Of a stretch of 64,000 bases of DNA, positions 1 to 9,294 are shown piece by piece. The notes under the pieces were generated by a model. That model worked only from the letters and a program-made list of their open reading frames with translations, ran no database searches and was not told the origin of the DNA. Numbering within the stretch: the first letter of the stretch is position 1; every line of letters begins with the position of its first letter. The position numbers were made by a program, and so were the translations under genes. The stretch comes from Winkia neuii subsp. neuii DSM 8576 (lineage in GTDB: Bacteria > Actinomycetota > Actinomycetes > Actinomycetales > Actinomycetaceae): NCBI RefSeq assembly GCF_000420405.1, contig NZ_ATUW01000002.1, positions 186,001-250,000 of the forward strand, given 5' to 3'.

Positions 1-253
1 ACAGAGCCTGCACTTTCGCACCGGAATCTGCCAAATACTTAGCCGCGTAGAGGGCATCTCCCCCATTGTCGCCGCCGCCCACCAGCGCCAGCACAGTAGA
101 CCCATGCACGGTTGCACCAGCCAAAGTCAGCTGATCCGAAACAGCCGCAGCTACCCCGTCAGCTGCCTGCTTCATAAGCGCATCTGTAGGAGCAGACGCA
201 ACCAGCTCGCCCTCGGCACGTCGAACATCACTGGAGGCATAGGCACGTAGCAT
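1..253 (-). CDS. nnrE: NAD(P)H-hydrate epimerase, N-terminal part (runs off the window)
   Basis: The reverse strand encodes about 84 residues from an ATG at 253 to the window edge. The protein begins MLRAYASSDVRRAEGEL and contains the motif LVGGGDNGGDALYAAKYL, which is the YjeF_N nucleotide-binding signature (GxxNNGGD-like) of the epimerase that repairs hydrated NAD(P)H. The C-terminus lies outside the window, so a fused dehydratase domain (Nnr bifunctional form) can neither be shown nor excluded. Its start codon shares one base with the glmS stop (TAATG), so translation is probably coupled to glmS. Confidence 0.85.
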   Translation of the reverse strand, partial: MLRAYASSDVRRAEGELVASAPTDALMKQAADGVAAAVSDQLTLAGATVHGSTVLALVGGGDNGGDALYAAKYLADSGAKVQAL

Positions 254-2175
254 TATTCGACAGTCACCGACTTCGCCAAATTGCGCGGTTGGTCAACGTC
301 AAGCCCGCGGGTCTTAGCAACCTCACAAGCCAAAATCTGCAACGGCACCACCGTCAGCAGCGGCAAGTACAAGGTGGGCGCCTGCGGAACGCGGAAAACG
401 GCCTCAGCAAAATCGTCAACAGCGCTGTCGCCCTCCTCAGCAACGCAGAACACGCGCGCTCCCCTAGTGCGAACCTCCTGAATGTTAGACAACACCTTGC
501 GGTGTAGCTCGGGCCTACGCGGCGTAGGCACAATGAAAACCACTGCGACCCCGTCCTCGACCAGGGCGATCGGACCATGCTTGAGCTCGCCCGCCGCGAA
601 ACCCTCCGCATGGATGTACGCGATCTCTTTCAGCTTGAGCGCGCCCTCCATCGCTACCGGGAAACCCACGTGGCGCCCCAAGAAATAAACAGATTCCTCG
701 TTGGCGAGCGTGCGCGCCACCTGCCGTACAGTTTCGGCACCGTCGAGGACGGCCTGCACCTTAGCTGGAATCTTCGCCAGTTTCTCCATGTAATCTTCGA
801 TCTCGTCCACGTACTTGTTGCCGCGAACCTGGGCCAGAAACAACCCCAGCAGGTAGCAGGCCGAAAGCTGAGCGGTAAATGCCTTGGTAGACGCCACCGC
901 AATCTCGCGCCCAGCGTGAGTCAGCAGCACCGCATCAGATTCACGCGAAATAGTGGAACCCGGAGTATTGACAATAGCCAAAACGCGGGCCCCCTGTTCG
1001 CGGGCATGCCTTATAGCCATGATGGTGTCCATCGTCTCCCCAGACTGTGAAATGGCCACCACCAGCGTCTTCTCGGTAACCACGGGATCGCGGTAAGAAA
1101 ACTCGTGGGCCAGCTCCACCTCTACCGGAATACGGCACCAATGTTCAATCGCGTACCTTGCCACCTGCCCCGCATACGCTGCAGTGCCACACCCCACCAC
1201 GATTATCTTGTCGATAGTGCGCAAAATTTCCGTGGGAATGCGCAGCTCGTCAAGTGCCAAATGCCCGGTTGAATCAAAACGGTCAGCCAACGTCGCAGAG
1301 ATCGCCTTCGGCTGCTCTGCAATCTCCTTCTCCATGAAAGTAGGCCAGCCGTCCTTCTCGGCAGTTTCCGTCTCGAAATCGATCTTATAAGTAGACGGCT
1401 CAGTAGGCTTGCCCTCAACGTCTACAATCACCACCTCGGTGGCAGTGAGCAGAACCATCTCGTCCTGACCAACCTCGACTACCTGGTCGGTGTGCTCAGC
1501 AAAAGCCAACACGTCGGACCCAAGGAAGTTTTCGCCCTCGCCAATCCCGACTACGAGCGGCGAGGACCTGCGTGCAGCAACAATCACCTCAGGGCAATCC
1601 TGGTGCAAGCACAGCAGTGTGAATGTCCCCTCCAAACGGGCTGTAGTTTTGCGCATAGCACGCGCCAGACGAGCGAACGCCAACCTGTTTTCGGTCTGAG
1701 GAACCTCGGCGCCGCCCTCGGCAACCGCTACCGAATCATCCTGATCGGCCCGGTAGTAGTGCGCAAGAAGGTGGGCCACGACCTCGGTATCAGTGTCAGA
1801 AACAAACTCCACGCCAGCACGCGTGAGTTCCCCACGCAACGCATCCGCGTTCTCGATAATGCCGTTATGCACCAACGCCAATCGCCCCTGATCGGCAACG
1901 TGCGGGTGGGCGTTAGCAGTAGTCGGAATCCCGTGCGTAGCCCAACGCGTATGCCCAATCCCCGCAATGGCCTGATCCAATGGCTCCTTCTTGAGGAGCT
2001 CGCGCAGATTCGCCAACTTCCCCACAGACTTGCGCACTTGCAACAGCTGCGGGGCCGCAACCGCTATCCCGGCCGAATCGTAACCGCGGTACTCCAGACG
2101 CGCCAAACCGCCCATCACGACCTCGGCACTTCGGAAGCCAAGCTTACAACCAATATGTCCAACAATTCCGCACAT
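253..2175 (-). CDS. glmS: Glutamine--fructose-6-phosphate aminotransferase (isomerizing)
   Basis: GlmS makes glucosamine-6-phosphate from fructose-6-phosphate and glutamine, the entry step to UDP-GlcNAc and peptidoglycan. The start is placed at the ATG giving MCGIVG, because Cys2 must become the N-terminal nucleophile of the glutaminase domain; an in-frame extension upstream would bury it. The protein is 640 residues: glutaminase half with GHTRWATHG at about 74-82, two SIS sugar-isomerase domains with SQSGE at 376-380, and the family-typical C-terminus ending PRNLAKSVTVE. The Shine-Dalgarno sequence is weak. It is divergent from coaA and coupled to nnrE downstream. glmM, the next enzyme of the pathway, lies nearby on the same strand. 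Confidence 0.97.
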   Translation of the reverse strand: MCGIVGHIGCKLGFRSAEVVMGGLARLEYRGYDSAGIAVAAPQLLQVRKSVGKLANLRELLKKEPLDQAIAGIGHTRWATHGIPTTANAHPHVADQGRLALVHNGIIENADALRGELTRAGVEFVSDTDTEVVAHLLAHYYRADQDDSVAVAEGGAEVPQTENRLAFARLARAMRKTTARLEGTFTLLCLHQDCPEVIVAARRSSPLVVGIGEGENFLGSDVLAFAEHTDQVVEVGQDEMVLLTATEVVIVDVEGKPTEPSTYKIDFETETAEKDGWPTFMEKEIAEQPKAISATLADRFDSTGHLALDELRIPTEILRTIDKIIVVGCGTAAYAGQVARYAIEHWCRIPVEVELAHEFSYRDPVVTEKTLVVAISQSGETMDTIMAIRHAREQGARVLAIVNTPGSTISRESDAVLLTHAGREIAVASTKAFTAQLSACYLLGLFLAQVRGNKYVDEIEDYMEKLAKIPAKVQAVLDGAETVRQVARTLANEESVYFLGRHVGFPVAMEGALKLKEIAYIHAEGFAAGELKHGPIALVEDGVAVVFIVPTPRRPELHRKVLSNIQEVRTRGARVFCVAEEGDSAVDDFAEAVFRVPQAPTLYLPLLTVVPLQILACEVAKTRGLDVDQPRNLAKSVTVE

Positions 2176-2297
2176 GCCTAAATCAAACCACGGACCGGCG
2201 ATATTTTCAGCAAACAAAACCTGAAAAGCCGCCCCAAAATAAGTGGAATACGCCATGAACTTTGCACAAACTGGCCTTTTTATAGCAATAATGGAGC

Positions 2298-3332
2298 GTG
2301 AACGCAGCAAAAAATAACCCGTGGGGAATGCCGGAAAGTTTTTTCGAGGGCGAAAACAGCCGGTCCACTTTTCGAGCTAAGGGCCCGCAAACTTCGGAGC
2401 GCAGCCCGTACCAGGAGTTCGATCGGCACAGTTGGGCTTCACTCGCCTCCGCCACGCCTTTGCCGCTTACAGAATCAGACATTCGGCGCCTTGCCGGGCT
2501 TGGCGATCCCATCGACATGCGGGAAGTCGACGCCATCTACAGGCCACTATCTGCGCTCTTGCAGTTGTACGTGAACGAGCAGCGTTCCCTCGCTAATTCG
2601 AGGGCGGGATTCTTGCGGGAACCGAGGGGGCGGACAACTCCTTTCGTTATTGGGATCGCAGGATCTGTTGCCGTCGGGAAATCCACAGTGGCGAGGCTTC
2701 TGACCGAACTGATGCGCCGTTGGCCGCAAACTCCCAAAGTGGAGCTGCTGGCTACCGACGGTTTTTTGAAGCCCAACGCGGAACTGGAGCGACTGGGAAT
2801 AATGCACCGAAAGGGGTTCCCAGAATCCTACGACCGGCGGGCGCTGCTGCGCTTTTTGGCGGCGATCAAGTCTGGGGCACCACAGGTGTCAGCTCCAGTG
2901 TATTCGCACGTGACCTACGACATCGTGCCGAATGAGCGAAACGTTGTAGACCAACCTGACGTGCTTATCGTTGAGGGATTAAACGTGCTGCAGCCGCCGC
3001 TGCGTTCCTCTGAGGCGTCTACGGCGCTCGGGGTTTCAGATTTTTTCGACTTTTCAATCTATGTGGATGCGCGGCACGAGGACATTAAGAATTGGTACGT
3101 CGACCGATTCTTGCGCCTGCGCGAGACTGCTTTCACATCGCCAAAATCTTATTTCCGTTCATATGCCGGGCTAACCGACCAGGAGGCTGTGGCCACCGCT
3201 GAGCGCATATGGAACGACATCAACCTGGTCAATTTGATCGAAAACATTCGCCCCACCCGAGGTAGAGCAACACTGGTTATCACGAAGAATTCGGCCCACA
3301 GGGTGAACAGGTTGCGGCTGCGCAAGCTCTAA
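2298..3332 (+). CDS. coaA: Type I pantothenate kinase
   Basis: CoaA phosphorylates pantothenate, the first committed step of CoA synthesis. The 344-residue reading has the prokaryotic PanK P-loop GSVAVGKS at about 122-129, followed by [10 protein letters not shown] and [10 protein letters not shown] as in E. coli and mycobacterial CoaA. The family usually begins near SPYQEFDR (residue 36 here), so the first ~30 residues are extra or the start is further downstream. The GTG at 2298 lies six bases after AATAAT (2287-2292), which would fit a leaderless transcript; no clear downstream alternative has a good ribosome-binding site. The gene converges on glmM with a shared hairpin terminator. panC, an earlier enzyme of the same pathway, is about 5 kb away. 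Confidence 0.95.
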   Translation: MNAAKNNPWGMPESFFEGENSRSTFRAKGPQTSERSPYQEFDRHSWASLASATPLPLTESDIRRLAGLGDPIDMREVDAIYRPLSALLQLYVNEQRSLANSRAGFLREPRGRTTPFVIGIAGSVAVGKSTVARLLTELMRRWPQTPKVELLATDGFLKPNAELERLGIMHRKGFPESYDRRALLRFLAAIKSGAPQVSAPVYSHVTYDIVPNERNVVDQPDVLIVEGLNVLQPPLRSSEASTALGVSDFFDFSIYVDARHEDIKNWYVDRFLRLRETAFTSPKSYFRSYAGLTDQEAVATAERIWNDINLVNLIENIRPTRGRATLVITKNSAHRVNRLRLRKL

Positions 3333-3333
3333 A

Positions 3334-3375
3334 TTTTAAGTGTACGTTCACTGATTTTTTAAGTGTACGTTCACT
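3334..3375. repeat. Tandem pair of a 19-nt repeat, period 23 bp
   Basis: Two identical copies of TTTTAAGTGTACGTTCACT lie at 3334-3352 and 3357-3375, just after the coaA stop. The core AGTG-T-ACGT-T-CACT is an inverted repeat broken only at one symmetric pair. The same 19-mer occurs twice more at 12298-12316 and 12344-12362, and I saw no other copies. The core looks like a homodimer binding site, but this copy sits between convergent genes, where an operator has no obvious target. Function unknown. Confidence 0.8.
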
Positions 3376-3395
3376 GTTGTGGATGAGAGAAAACG

Positions 3396-3434
3396 AAAGT
3401 GGAGGCGCACCGTCTACCGGCACGCCCCCACTTT
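3396..3434. terminator. Bidirectional hairpin terminator between coaA and glmM
   Basis: The 12-base arm 3396-3407 pairs with 3423-3434 with one mismatch (loop 3408-3422). It is flanked by TTTT on the plus strand and by a T-rich stretch on the minus strand. It can end coaA and glmM transcripts arriving from opposite sides. Confidence 0.75.
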
Positions 3435-3453
3435 TACGCAGCAATTGAGCAAA

Positions 3454-4800
3454 TTACAAAGCCAACTCCGCCTTGACAACTCCTGCCAGCTTCTGGCAAA
3501 CCCGATCAGCAGTGTCCTGGGTAGCCGCCTCCACCATCACCCGAACAACCGGCTCAGTACCCGACGGACGCAACAGTACCCGCCCGGTCTCGCCCAACTC
3601 GCCCTCAGCCTGCGCAACCGCCTTAGCCACGCCCTCGTTAGCATTAGCTGCCGCCTTGTTAACCCCCGAAACGTTGATCAACGTCTGCGGTAGGCGCTTC
3701 ACAAAAGACGTCAGCTCGGCAAGGGACTTACCCGTCTGCTTAACTCGCCTGGCAATCATCAACGAAGTCAACACCCCGTCGCCGGTAGTCGCATAGTCGG
3801 AAATGATTACGTGCCCGGACTGTTCGCCCCCAATCGCGAATCCGCCCTCGCGCATCTTCTGCAAAACGTAACGATCCCCCACCGCAGTTTGTACGGTGTC
3901 AATACCAGCTTCTTTCATTGCAAGCAGCAAACCCAGATTGGACATAACTGTAACAACCAAAGTGTTGCCAGCCAGCTTGCCCTCGTCCTTCAGCCCAACC
4001 GCGAGCATTCCCATAATCTTGTCGCCGTCAACCAAGTTGCCTTGCGAATCAACTGCCAAACACCGATCCGCATCCCCGTCGTAGGCGACCCCAAAATCAC
4101 AGTGCTGGCTCACAACTGCAGCCTGCAGCGCCTCAGGGTGGGTAGAGCCACACTCGTAGTTGATATTGCGCCCATCGGGCGAAGCATTGATAACAACCGC
4201 GTCCGCACCCGCCTCGCGAAGTGCCTCGGGCCCCAGGAACGAAGCAGCCCCATTCGCACAATCGACAGCAATGCGCAGCCCCGACAAATCAGTTCCCACA
4301 GCCGACACGAGGTGATCGACGTACGAGCGATCCACCGCCTTGGATTCCTCTTCCACTTCACCGACGTCGCCACCGAGCGGCCGCTCCCATTCTTCGCCCA
4401 ACATTGCCTCAATCTGATCTTCGACGTCGTCAGGCAGCTTAAACCCCCCGCGCGCAAAGAACTTAATTCCGTTGTCGGGCATGGGATTGTGTGAAGCCGA
4501 AATCATAACGCCGAGGTCGTAGTCCCCTTCGGCCGTCAAAAAGGCAACAGTTGGGGTGGTAACCACTCGGGCCCGATCCACGTCCATACCGGCTGAGGCC
4601 AGGCCAGCAGCAATTGCGTGGTCGAGAAACTCACCCGAGATCCTAGTGTCACGTCCAACAACCGCGCGGGGCTTCTGCCCACTCTTCGAATCGGCAGAAA
4701 ATAGTCGGGCTGCAGCGATTCCCAGATTGGTAGCAAGCTCGGGAGTCAGCTTCTTATTTGCCAGGCCTCGCACGCCATCGGTGCCAAACAATCTAGGCAT
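3454..4800 (-). CDS. glmM: Phosphoglucosamine mutase
   Basis: GlmM converts glucosamine-6-phosphate to glucosamine-1-phosphate for UDP-GlcNAc synthesis. The 448-residue protein has the start [12 protein letters not shown], the active-site loop ISASHNP with the phosphorylated serine at S103, the metal-binding loop DGDADR at about 241-246, and the C-terminal phosphate-binding [12 protein letters not shown]. Length is normal for the family. A Shine-Dalgarno sequence (AAGGA) precedes the ATG. It lies downstream of rplM-rpsI on the same strand, the classic actinobacterial order, but a strong terminator at 5026-5054 separates it from rpsI, so it probably has its own promoter in 4801-5025. Confidence 0.97.
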   Translation of the reverse strand: MPRLFGTDGVRGLANKKLTPELATNLGIAAARLFSADSKSGQKPRAVVGRDTRISGEFLDHAIAAGLASAGMDVDRARVVTTPTVAFLTAEGDYDLGVMISASHNPMPDNGIKFFARGGFKLPDDVEDQIEAMLGEEWERPLGGDVGEVEEESKAVDRSYVDHLVSAVGTDLSGLRIAVDCANGAASFLGPEALREAGADAVVINASPDGRNINYECGSTHPEALQAAVVSQHCDFGVAYDGDADRCLAVDSQGNLVDGDKIMGMLAVGLKDEGKLAGNTLVVTVMSNLGLLLAMKEAGIDTVQTAVGDRYVLQKMREGGFAIGGEQSGHVIISDYATTGDGVLTSLMIARRVKQTGKSLAELTSFVKRLPQTLINVSGVNKAAANANEGVAKAVAQAEGELGETGRVLLRPSGTEPVVRVMVEAATQDTADRVCQKLAGVVKAELAL

Positions 4801-5025
4801 TTAGGTTCCTTCCAGGTAACAATAGTTCGCCCCAAGTCTACCGCGCTGACTAGGGTGCGCTGGCGAAACTGTTAGCTCCTGGACCACCACTCCGTCCCCG
4901 ACCACCCACTCCAAAACACCGGCGATCAACATGCCAGGTGCACAGCCCCCCACCTGCGCAAAACCCCGACCGAAGCAGGACCGCCGGGCAGTGCCCGCGC
5001 CCCGCCGCCCGTACCGTTAAAACGA

Positions 5026-5054
5026 AAGGCCCGCCCCAAAGAGGGGCGGGCCTT
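5026..5054 (-). terminator. Terminator of the rplM-rpsI operon
   Basis: A perfect 12-bp stem (5026-5037 with 5043-5054) follows the rpsI stop by about 12 bases. On the minus strand it is followed by TTTCGTTTT. The rest of 4801-5025 shows no coding sequence; it presumably holds the glmM promoter. Confidence 0.88.
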
Positions 5055-5066
5055 CCAGAAGTAAAA

Positions 5067-5564
5067 TCAGCGCTTGGAGTACTGAGGCGCCTTGCGGGCC
5101 TTCTTCAAACCAGCCTTCTTGCGCTCAGTTGCACGAGCATCGCGGGTCAGGAATCCTGCCTTCTTAAGAGCAGGACGGTTTGCATCGCGATCGATCTCGT
5201 TCAGCGCGCGGGCAACGCCAAGACGCAGGGCGCCAGCCTGCCCGGAAATGCCACCGCCGTTGATGCGGGCGATCACGTCGAAGCGACCAGCCAGATCAAG
5301 CAGAGTGAACGGATCGTTTACGAGCTGCTGGTGCAGCTTGTTCGGGAAGTAGTCTTCCAAAGAGCGGCCATTGATGGTCCACTTGCCCTCGCCTGGGATC
5401 AGGCGAACGCGAGCTACAGCAGACTTGCGGCGGCCCAAGCCCGAACCGGGAGCGGTCACAGACTGGCCGGCACCGGCAGCGGGGGCCTCGGTCTCGGAAG
5501 TGTATTCGGCTGGAGCGTTCTCCAGCTCTTCGTTTTCTTCTACAGTTGCAGTGTTCTCAGCCAC
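5067..5564 (-). CDS. rpsI: 30S ribosomal protein S9
   Basis: S9 belongs to the small-subunit head; its C-terminal tail reaches the P-site tRNA. The protein ends in the diagnostic [12 protein letters not shown] and contains [12 protein letters not shown] and [20 protein letters not shown]. The GTG at 5564 ([10 protein letters not shown]...) is chosen because GAGG lies seven bases upstream; a longer ORF begins inside rplM. The 165-residue form has an acidic, Glu/Ala-rich N-terminal extension of about 40 residues, common in actinobacterial S9. It is 34 bases downstream of rplM, in the usual L13-S9 operon. Confidence 0.97.
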   Translation of the reverse strand: MAENTATVEENEELENAPAEYTSETEAPAAGAGQSVTAPGSGLGRRKSAVARVRLIPGEGKWTINGRSLEDYFPNKLHQQLVNDPFTLLDLAGRFDVIARINGGGISGQAGALRLGVARALNEIDRDANRPALKKAGFLTRDARATERKKAGLKKARKAPQYSKR

Positions 5565-5598
5565 GGTTTTCCTCAAACTTCTAAAGCCAGCGACCCGG

Positions 5599-6042
5599 TC
5601 ACTGAGCGATCTTCTTGATCTCGACAGTTTCGGGCTGCTGAGCAGTGTGTGGGTGTTCAGAACCAACGAACACGCGCAGCTTCTTCATCTGGGCGCGACC
5701 AAGCTTGGTGTGGGGGACCATGCCCCGGACAGCCTTTTCTACCGCCTTTTCAGGGCTCTTCTCGAGCAGTTCGCGGTAGGAAACGGAGCGCAGCCCGCCC
5801 GGGTAACCCGAGTGGCGGTAAGCGCGCTTGGTGTCCAGCTTGCTGCCCGTCAGGACGACCTTGTCAGCGTTAATAACGATGACATAGTCTCCGGTGTCAA
5901 TGTGGGGCGCGTAAGTCGGCTTATGCTTCCCACGGAGCAGGTTTGCGACAGTGGTCGCGAGTCGTCCAAGGACGACATTCTCGGCGTCAACGATGTACCA
6001 CTTCTTGGTTACATCGGCAGCCTTAGGTGTATAGGTGCGCAC
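5599..6042 (-). CDS. rplM: 50S ribosomal protein L13
   Basis: L13 is an early-assembly protein of the large subunit. The sequence contains [16 protein letters not shown] near the N-terminus, [13 protein letters not shown], and the C-terminal [19 protein letters not shown]. The GTG at 6042 ([10 protein letters not shown]) aligns with the normal actinobacterial N-terminus and has GAAGG seven bases upstream; the longer ORF has no family support. The length is 147 residues. It is the first gene of the rplM-rpsI operon; the 182 bases upstream should contain the promoter, though I cannot assign hexamers with confidence. Confidence 0.97.
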   Translation of the reverse strand: MRTYTPKAADVTKKWYIVDAENVVLGRLATTVANLLRGKHKPTYAPHIDTGDYVIVINADKVVLTGSKLDTKRAYRHSGYPGGLRSVSYRELLEKSPEKAVEKAVRGMVPHTKLGRAQMKKLRVFVGSEHPHTAQQPETVEIKKIAQ

Positions 6043-6224
6043 GGCGTAGCCTTCGTTCGTCGTAGTTGATTGGTGCCCGGAGGCGACCAACTTCGGTCAA
6101 ATGCTAATGGTTATTGCGTTCGGGCAGTGCGGGCGAGTGGGAAGCGCCTGCGTGCCTACGTAACGCACAACTAGATAATAGTAACTGGCCTGAGTGCTCG
6201 TTTCAAAGCGGTGTGGCTAATAAC

Positions 6225-8390
6225 TCACTGCCAAACAGCGATGGCCGAGCGAGGCGGAAGTAACACGTGTCCGCTTAGTTGCGTGGCGCTCAGCAGGTCT
6301 GTTCCTACTATGCCAGCCAGCTCGGCGGCCTTGTCCGCGTGGTTTAGCACAAACAATACCTTGCCACGTTTTACCGCTTCGACGCCCGCGGGGGCATCCG
6401 GTAAAGTGGGCCTGATTCTGGCGTGGGCACCCACGAGGGCGAGGACTGCCGCCCTCCCCGCAAAGTCTAGGTCCGTTCCCACATACCAGGCCTGCCCTTT
6501 ACCCACCTTGCGTTTGCAGATCGCAGCCTGACCATTCAGGTCGGAAGCAATCCCGTCGGTGAAGAATGCAATAGCCTCGGCATCATCTACGCGAATCGCA
6601 TCGGCGCGGGTCCTTCCACGTAGTGCAGGTCGCACCTCACACAGGCTGTCCAAGGCCCGTTCGAGGGCGGGGTCCACTGTTTCCAGCCCTACGTACCGTT
6701 TGGAAGCGGGCGCACCTATAGCCGCGGTTATTCGGCAAACACGTGGATCCGGCCCTCCCGCGGGGCTGCCGGGAGGGGTGGAACCGCCCAAGTGCTCGTC
6801 TTCGCCCTCGGTAACTACGTCTGCTTCGGCAGCGTTGCTCCCGTAGAGGGTGCCTTCAACGTTTACGCCAAACAGCGACGTTAGCTCCCCCAGATACCCC
6901 CCTTGGGTGGCCTTTCCGGCAGGGGTGAAGCGGCCCGTACCCGTGGTGGCAATCAGCTGCCCCCCGCCGGCAACAAATTTTTCTAGTTTCTTTGCCAGCT
7001 CTTTGTCGGGAGCAGCCATGTCGGCCACAATCGTCATTCGGTAACCGCTCAGGTCAGCGTCAGAGCCAACGACGTCGGCAGTGATACCTGCCTCGAATAG
7101 ACTGCGGTGCCAGGCCCTAGCCTGCCCCAGCCACGAATGCGGAACCGGGCCTATAGCAGTGGAGCGAATAATTTCGCTCTGCCAGTCAACCAGGATGGCC
7201 ACGTCCGCTTTTACCGGCGTGCCCGCTACGGGCGACAGATTGGCCAACTGCTTGCCAAGGGCGACCATTTCCTTCCAGTGCGGATTCTCCGTACCAACAT
7301 GGGGCACCATTGCGCCGTGCCAGGTTTCGGCACCGGCAACGCTTTGCCGCCATTGGAAACAGAGAGCCCCGTCAGCTCCGCGCGCAATTTGCGCCAGCGA
7401 CCATAGCGCCCACTGCCCCGGCCTCTTAGTAGCATTGGCGGCACGCCACTGGACGGCGCCAGGAGCCTGCTCCATAGTCAGCCACGATTTGCCCTTGTAG
7501 CCGCGTTGCATATCCGCCGACCAAGCCAGTTCGGCGGCTGCAGCCGGATCCGCCGGATCCGGGTATTCGTCATTCGAGACGACGTCGACCTCGCGCGCCC
7601 ACTGGCGGTAGTCCAACGGCGGGAAGTAACCCATAAAGTTAGTGGTTACAGGCACCTGCGGGGCAATCTCGTTCAGCTGCGCTTTCTCGAGCCGGTATAA
7701 GCCCAGTAACTGGTCGTTGTTAAAACGACGCCAATCGGCAAGCTGGGCGGGGTTGGGGAAAGTGGGCATCTGAGCAGGCGGATCAATCTGCTCCCAGCTG
7801 CGCCTGCGCTGGGACCAAAAAGCGGTCCCCCAGGCGTCGTTTAGCGCCTGCAGAGACCCATATTTGCGCTGCAGCCAACTCCGAAATTCCTGCCCGCACC
7901 GATCGCAGAAACACTCGTTTATGTGGCAACCGTACTCGTTATTTATATGGAAAAGGGCTACCCCTTCGTGGTGGCCAAAACGTCTTCCAACCTCCCGCGA
8001 AAGGCGCACCACGCCCTCGCGGTAGGCAGGCGAGGAAAGACAATAGCCCTGCCGCGAGCCAAACCCTAAACGCACCCCCGCCTTAGTTACGGGCAGCGAG
8101 TCAGGGTACTTCTTAGCCATCCACGCTGGCGGGGAAGCCGTACCCGTCGCCAAATCAACTGCAATACCGGCGTCGACCAAAGAATCTATGCGTTCGCCTA
8201 AACGCGAAAAACCGTCCTCGTCCCAGACCCCTTCGTCGGCTTCCAGCTCACCCCAGGCAAACACGTTGAGCGTCACCATATTTACGCCCGCCTGCTTCAT
8301 GAGCGGAATGTCCTGCGCAAGTGTTTCACGATCCCACTGTTCCGGGTTGTAGTCGCCGCCGTAGTAGATGGCACTAGTCTTCCAAGGCAT
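6225..8390 (-). CDS. GH42 beta-galactosidase
   Basis: This glycoside hydrolase family 42 enzyme cleaves terminal beta-galactosides. At 721 residues it has the (beta/alpha)8 domain starting YYGGDYNPEQW, the acid/base glutamate E152 in HINNEYGCH, the nucleophile E307 in LTMEQAP, and the four-cysteine zinc site of many GH42 enzymes (C117, C160, C162, C165). The GATase-like trimerisation domain and a small C-terminal beta domain follow. A Gly/Pro-rich insert near residues 535-550 interrupts the C-terminal half. No signal peptide is visible, so it probably acts on imported oligosaccharides. AAGGA lies eight bases before the ATG. It begins 37 bases after panC on the same strand and may be read as the last gene of that block. 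Confidence 0.93.
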   Translation of the reverse strand: MPWKTSAIYYGGDYNPEQWDRETLAQDIPLMKQAGVNMVTLNVFAWGELEADEGVWDEDGFSRLGERIDSLVDAGIAVDLATGTASPPAWMAKKYPDSLPVTKAGVRLGFGSRQGYCLSSPAYREGVVRLSREVGRRFGHHEGVALFHINNEYGCHINECFCDRCGQEFRSWLQRKYGSLQALNDAWGTAFWSQRRRSWEQIDPPAQMPTFPNPAQLADWRRFNNDQLLGLYRLEKAQLNEIAPQVPVTTNFMGYFPPLDYRQWAREVDVVSNDEYPDPADPAAAAELAWSADMQRGYKGKSWLTMEQAPGAVQWRAANATKRPGQWALWSLAQIARGADGALCFQWRQSVAGAETWHGAMVPHVGTENPHWKEMVALGKQLANLSPVAGTPVKADVAILVDWQSEIIRSTAIGPVPHSWLGQARAWHRSLFEAGITADVVGSDADLSGYRMTIVADMAAPDKELAKKLEKFVAGGGQLIATTGTGRFTPAGKATQGGYLGELTSLFGVNVEGTLYGSNAAEADVVTEGEDEHLGGSTPPGSPAGGPDPRVCRITAAIGAPASKRYVGLETVDPALERALDSLCEVRPALRGRTRADAIRVDDAEAIAFFTDGIASDLNGQAAICKRKVGKGQAWYVGTDLDFAGRAAVLALVGAHARIRPTLPDAPAGVEAVKRGKVLFVLNHADKAAELAGIVGTDLLSATQLSGHVLLPPRSAIAVWQ

Positions 8391-8427
8391 TTCCCATTCC
8401 TTCCGTGCTCTGGGATTGAAATTCTCT

Positions 8428-9282
8428 CTAGCGAGGGCCTAAAACCACCAGGGTGTTGTCAATCAGCCGAGTCCTTCCCACGCGCGCCGCAACCATAAGC
8501 GTGGCGGTAATTTTTTGGCCCTCTTGCACTTCTTCCATGGTATTCGGATCGACTAGAGCTACGTATTCAGTTTGCACTCCCGAAGCATTTTCCAAAACCG
8601 AAGTTGCCGCCTCCAACACGTGCGCAGCCGACCCCGTAGCGGCAGCCACCTGTAACCCGGCAGTGAGCGCCCTACTAAGAGCCGTAGCCTCCTCGCGCTC
8701 TGGCTTGCTCAGATACACGTTTCGCGACGAACAGGCAAGTCCGCTCGCCTCCCGCCGGGTCGGAACGGCCTCAATTTGGATCGGATAGTCCAAATCGCGC
8801 ACCAGCTGCCTCACAACCGCCAGCTGCTGAGCATCTTTTTGCCCAAAATAGGCTCGCTCAGGGCGCACCAGATTGAACATCTTAGAGACGATCTGCGCCA
8901 CCCCAGCAAAATGTGTGGGGCGGGCTGCGCCCTCGTACCGTGCCCCCACGGGCCCCACCTGGAAAGTGATCTGCGGCTGACCGGTGGGATACATGGTTTC
9001 GGGCGAGGGCGCAAACACCACGTCCACCCCCTGGCGCGAAAGCAAAGCAACATCTTGGTCGAGATTGCGCGGGTAAGTGCCGTAATCCTCGCCAGGGGCG
9101 AACTGCAGCGGATTCACAAAAACCGAAACCACTACCACGTCGTTGGCTTTGCGCGCAGCCCGGACCAGGTCGAGGTGGCCTTCGTGCAGAGCCCCCATAG
9201 TCATTACCAACCCGATTTTGCCCTGCTGCTCTTGGAGCGCCTGACGCAGCTCCATTGACGTGTAGACGAGCTGAGGATCCAT
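8428..9282 (-). CDS. panC: Pantoate--beta-alanine ligase (pantothenate synthetase)
   Basis: PanC condenses pantoate with beta-alanine using ATP to give pantothenate. The 284-residue protein has the nucleotidyltransferase HEGH motif at 33-36 (within MTMGALHEGHLDL), FVNPLQF, TFQVGPVGARYEG, the FGQKDAQQL loop and SSRNVYLS. It follows a DUF2520 gene by 12 bases, an arrangement conserved in actinobacteria, where panD often comes next; here a GH42 beta-galactosidase follows instead and no panB or panD is in the window. Confidence 0.96.
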   Translation of the reverse strand: MDPQLVYTSMELRQALQEQQGKIGLVMTMGALHEGHLDLVRAARKANDVVVVSVFVNPLQFAPGEDYGTYPRNLDQDVALLSRQGVDVVFAPSPETMYPTGQPQITFQVGPVGARYEGAARPTHFAGVAQIVSKMFNLVRPERAYFGQKDAQQLAVVRQLVRDLDYPIQIEAVPTRREASGLACSSRNVYLSKPEREEATALSRALTAGLQVAAATGSAAHVLEAATSVLENASGVQTEYVALVDPNTMEEVQEGQKITATLMVAARVGRTRLIDNTLVVLGPR

Positions 9283-9294
9283 CTTCGCCTTTCC

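Noticed and set aside
1492-2181. Long plus-strand frame opposite glmS
   Set aside because: It is antisense to the well-supported glmS coding sequence, has no family motifs and no ribosome-binding site.
2291-2317. Eight-codon leader peptide overlapping the coaA start (ATG GAG CGT ... TAA)
   Set aside because: No ribosome-binding site, no regulatory codon run and no attenuator structure; it is probably chance.
3334-3375. Repeat-spacer arrangement resembling a CRISPR array
   Set aside because: Only two 19-nt repeats with a 4-nt gap here and 27-nt gap at the other locus; no cas genes and no regular spacers.
3379-3693. Plus-strand frame starting after the tandem 19-nt repeats
   Set aside because: It runs antisense into the 3' end of glmM and through the terminator hairpin; the composition (Arg/Ser/Leu-rich) is that of a shadow frame.
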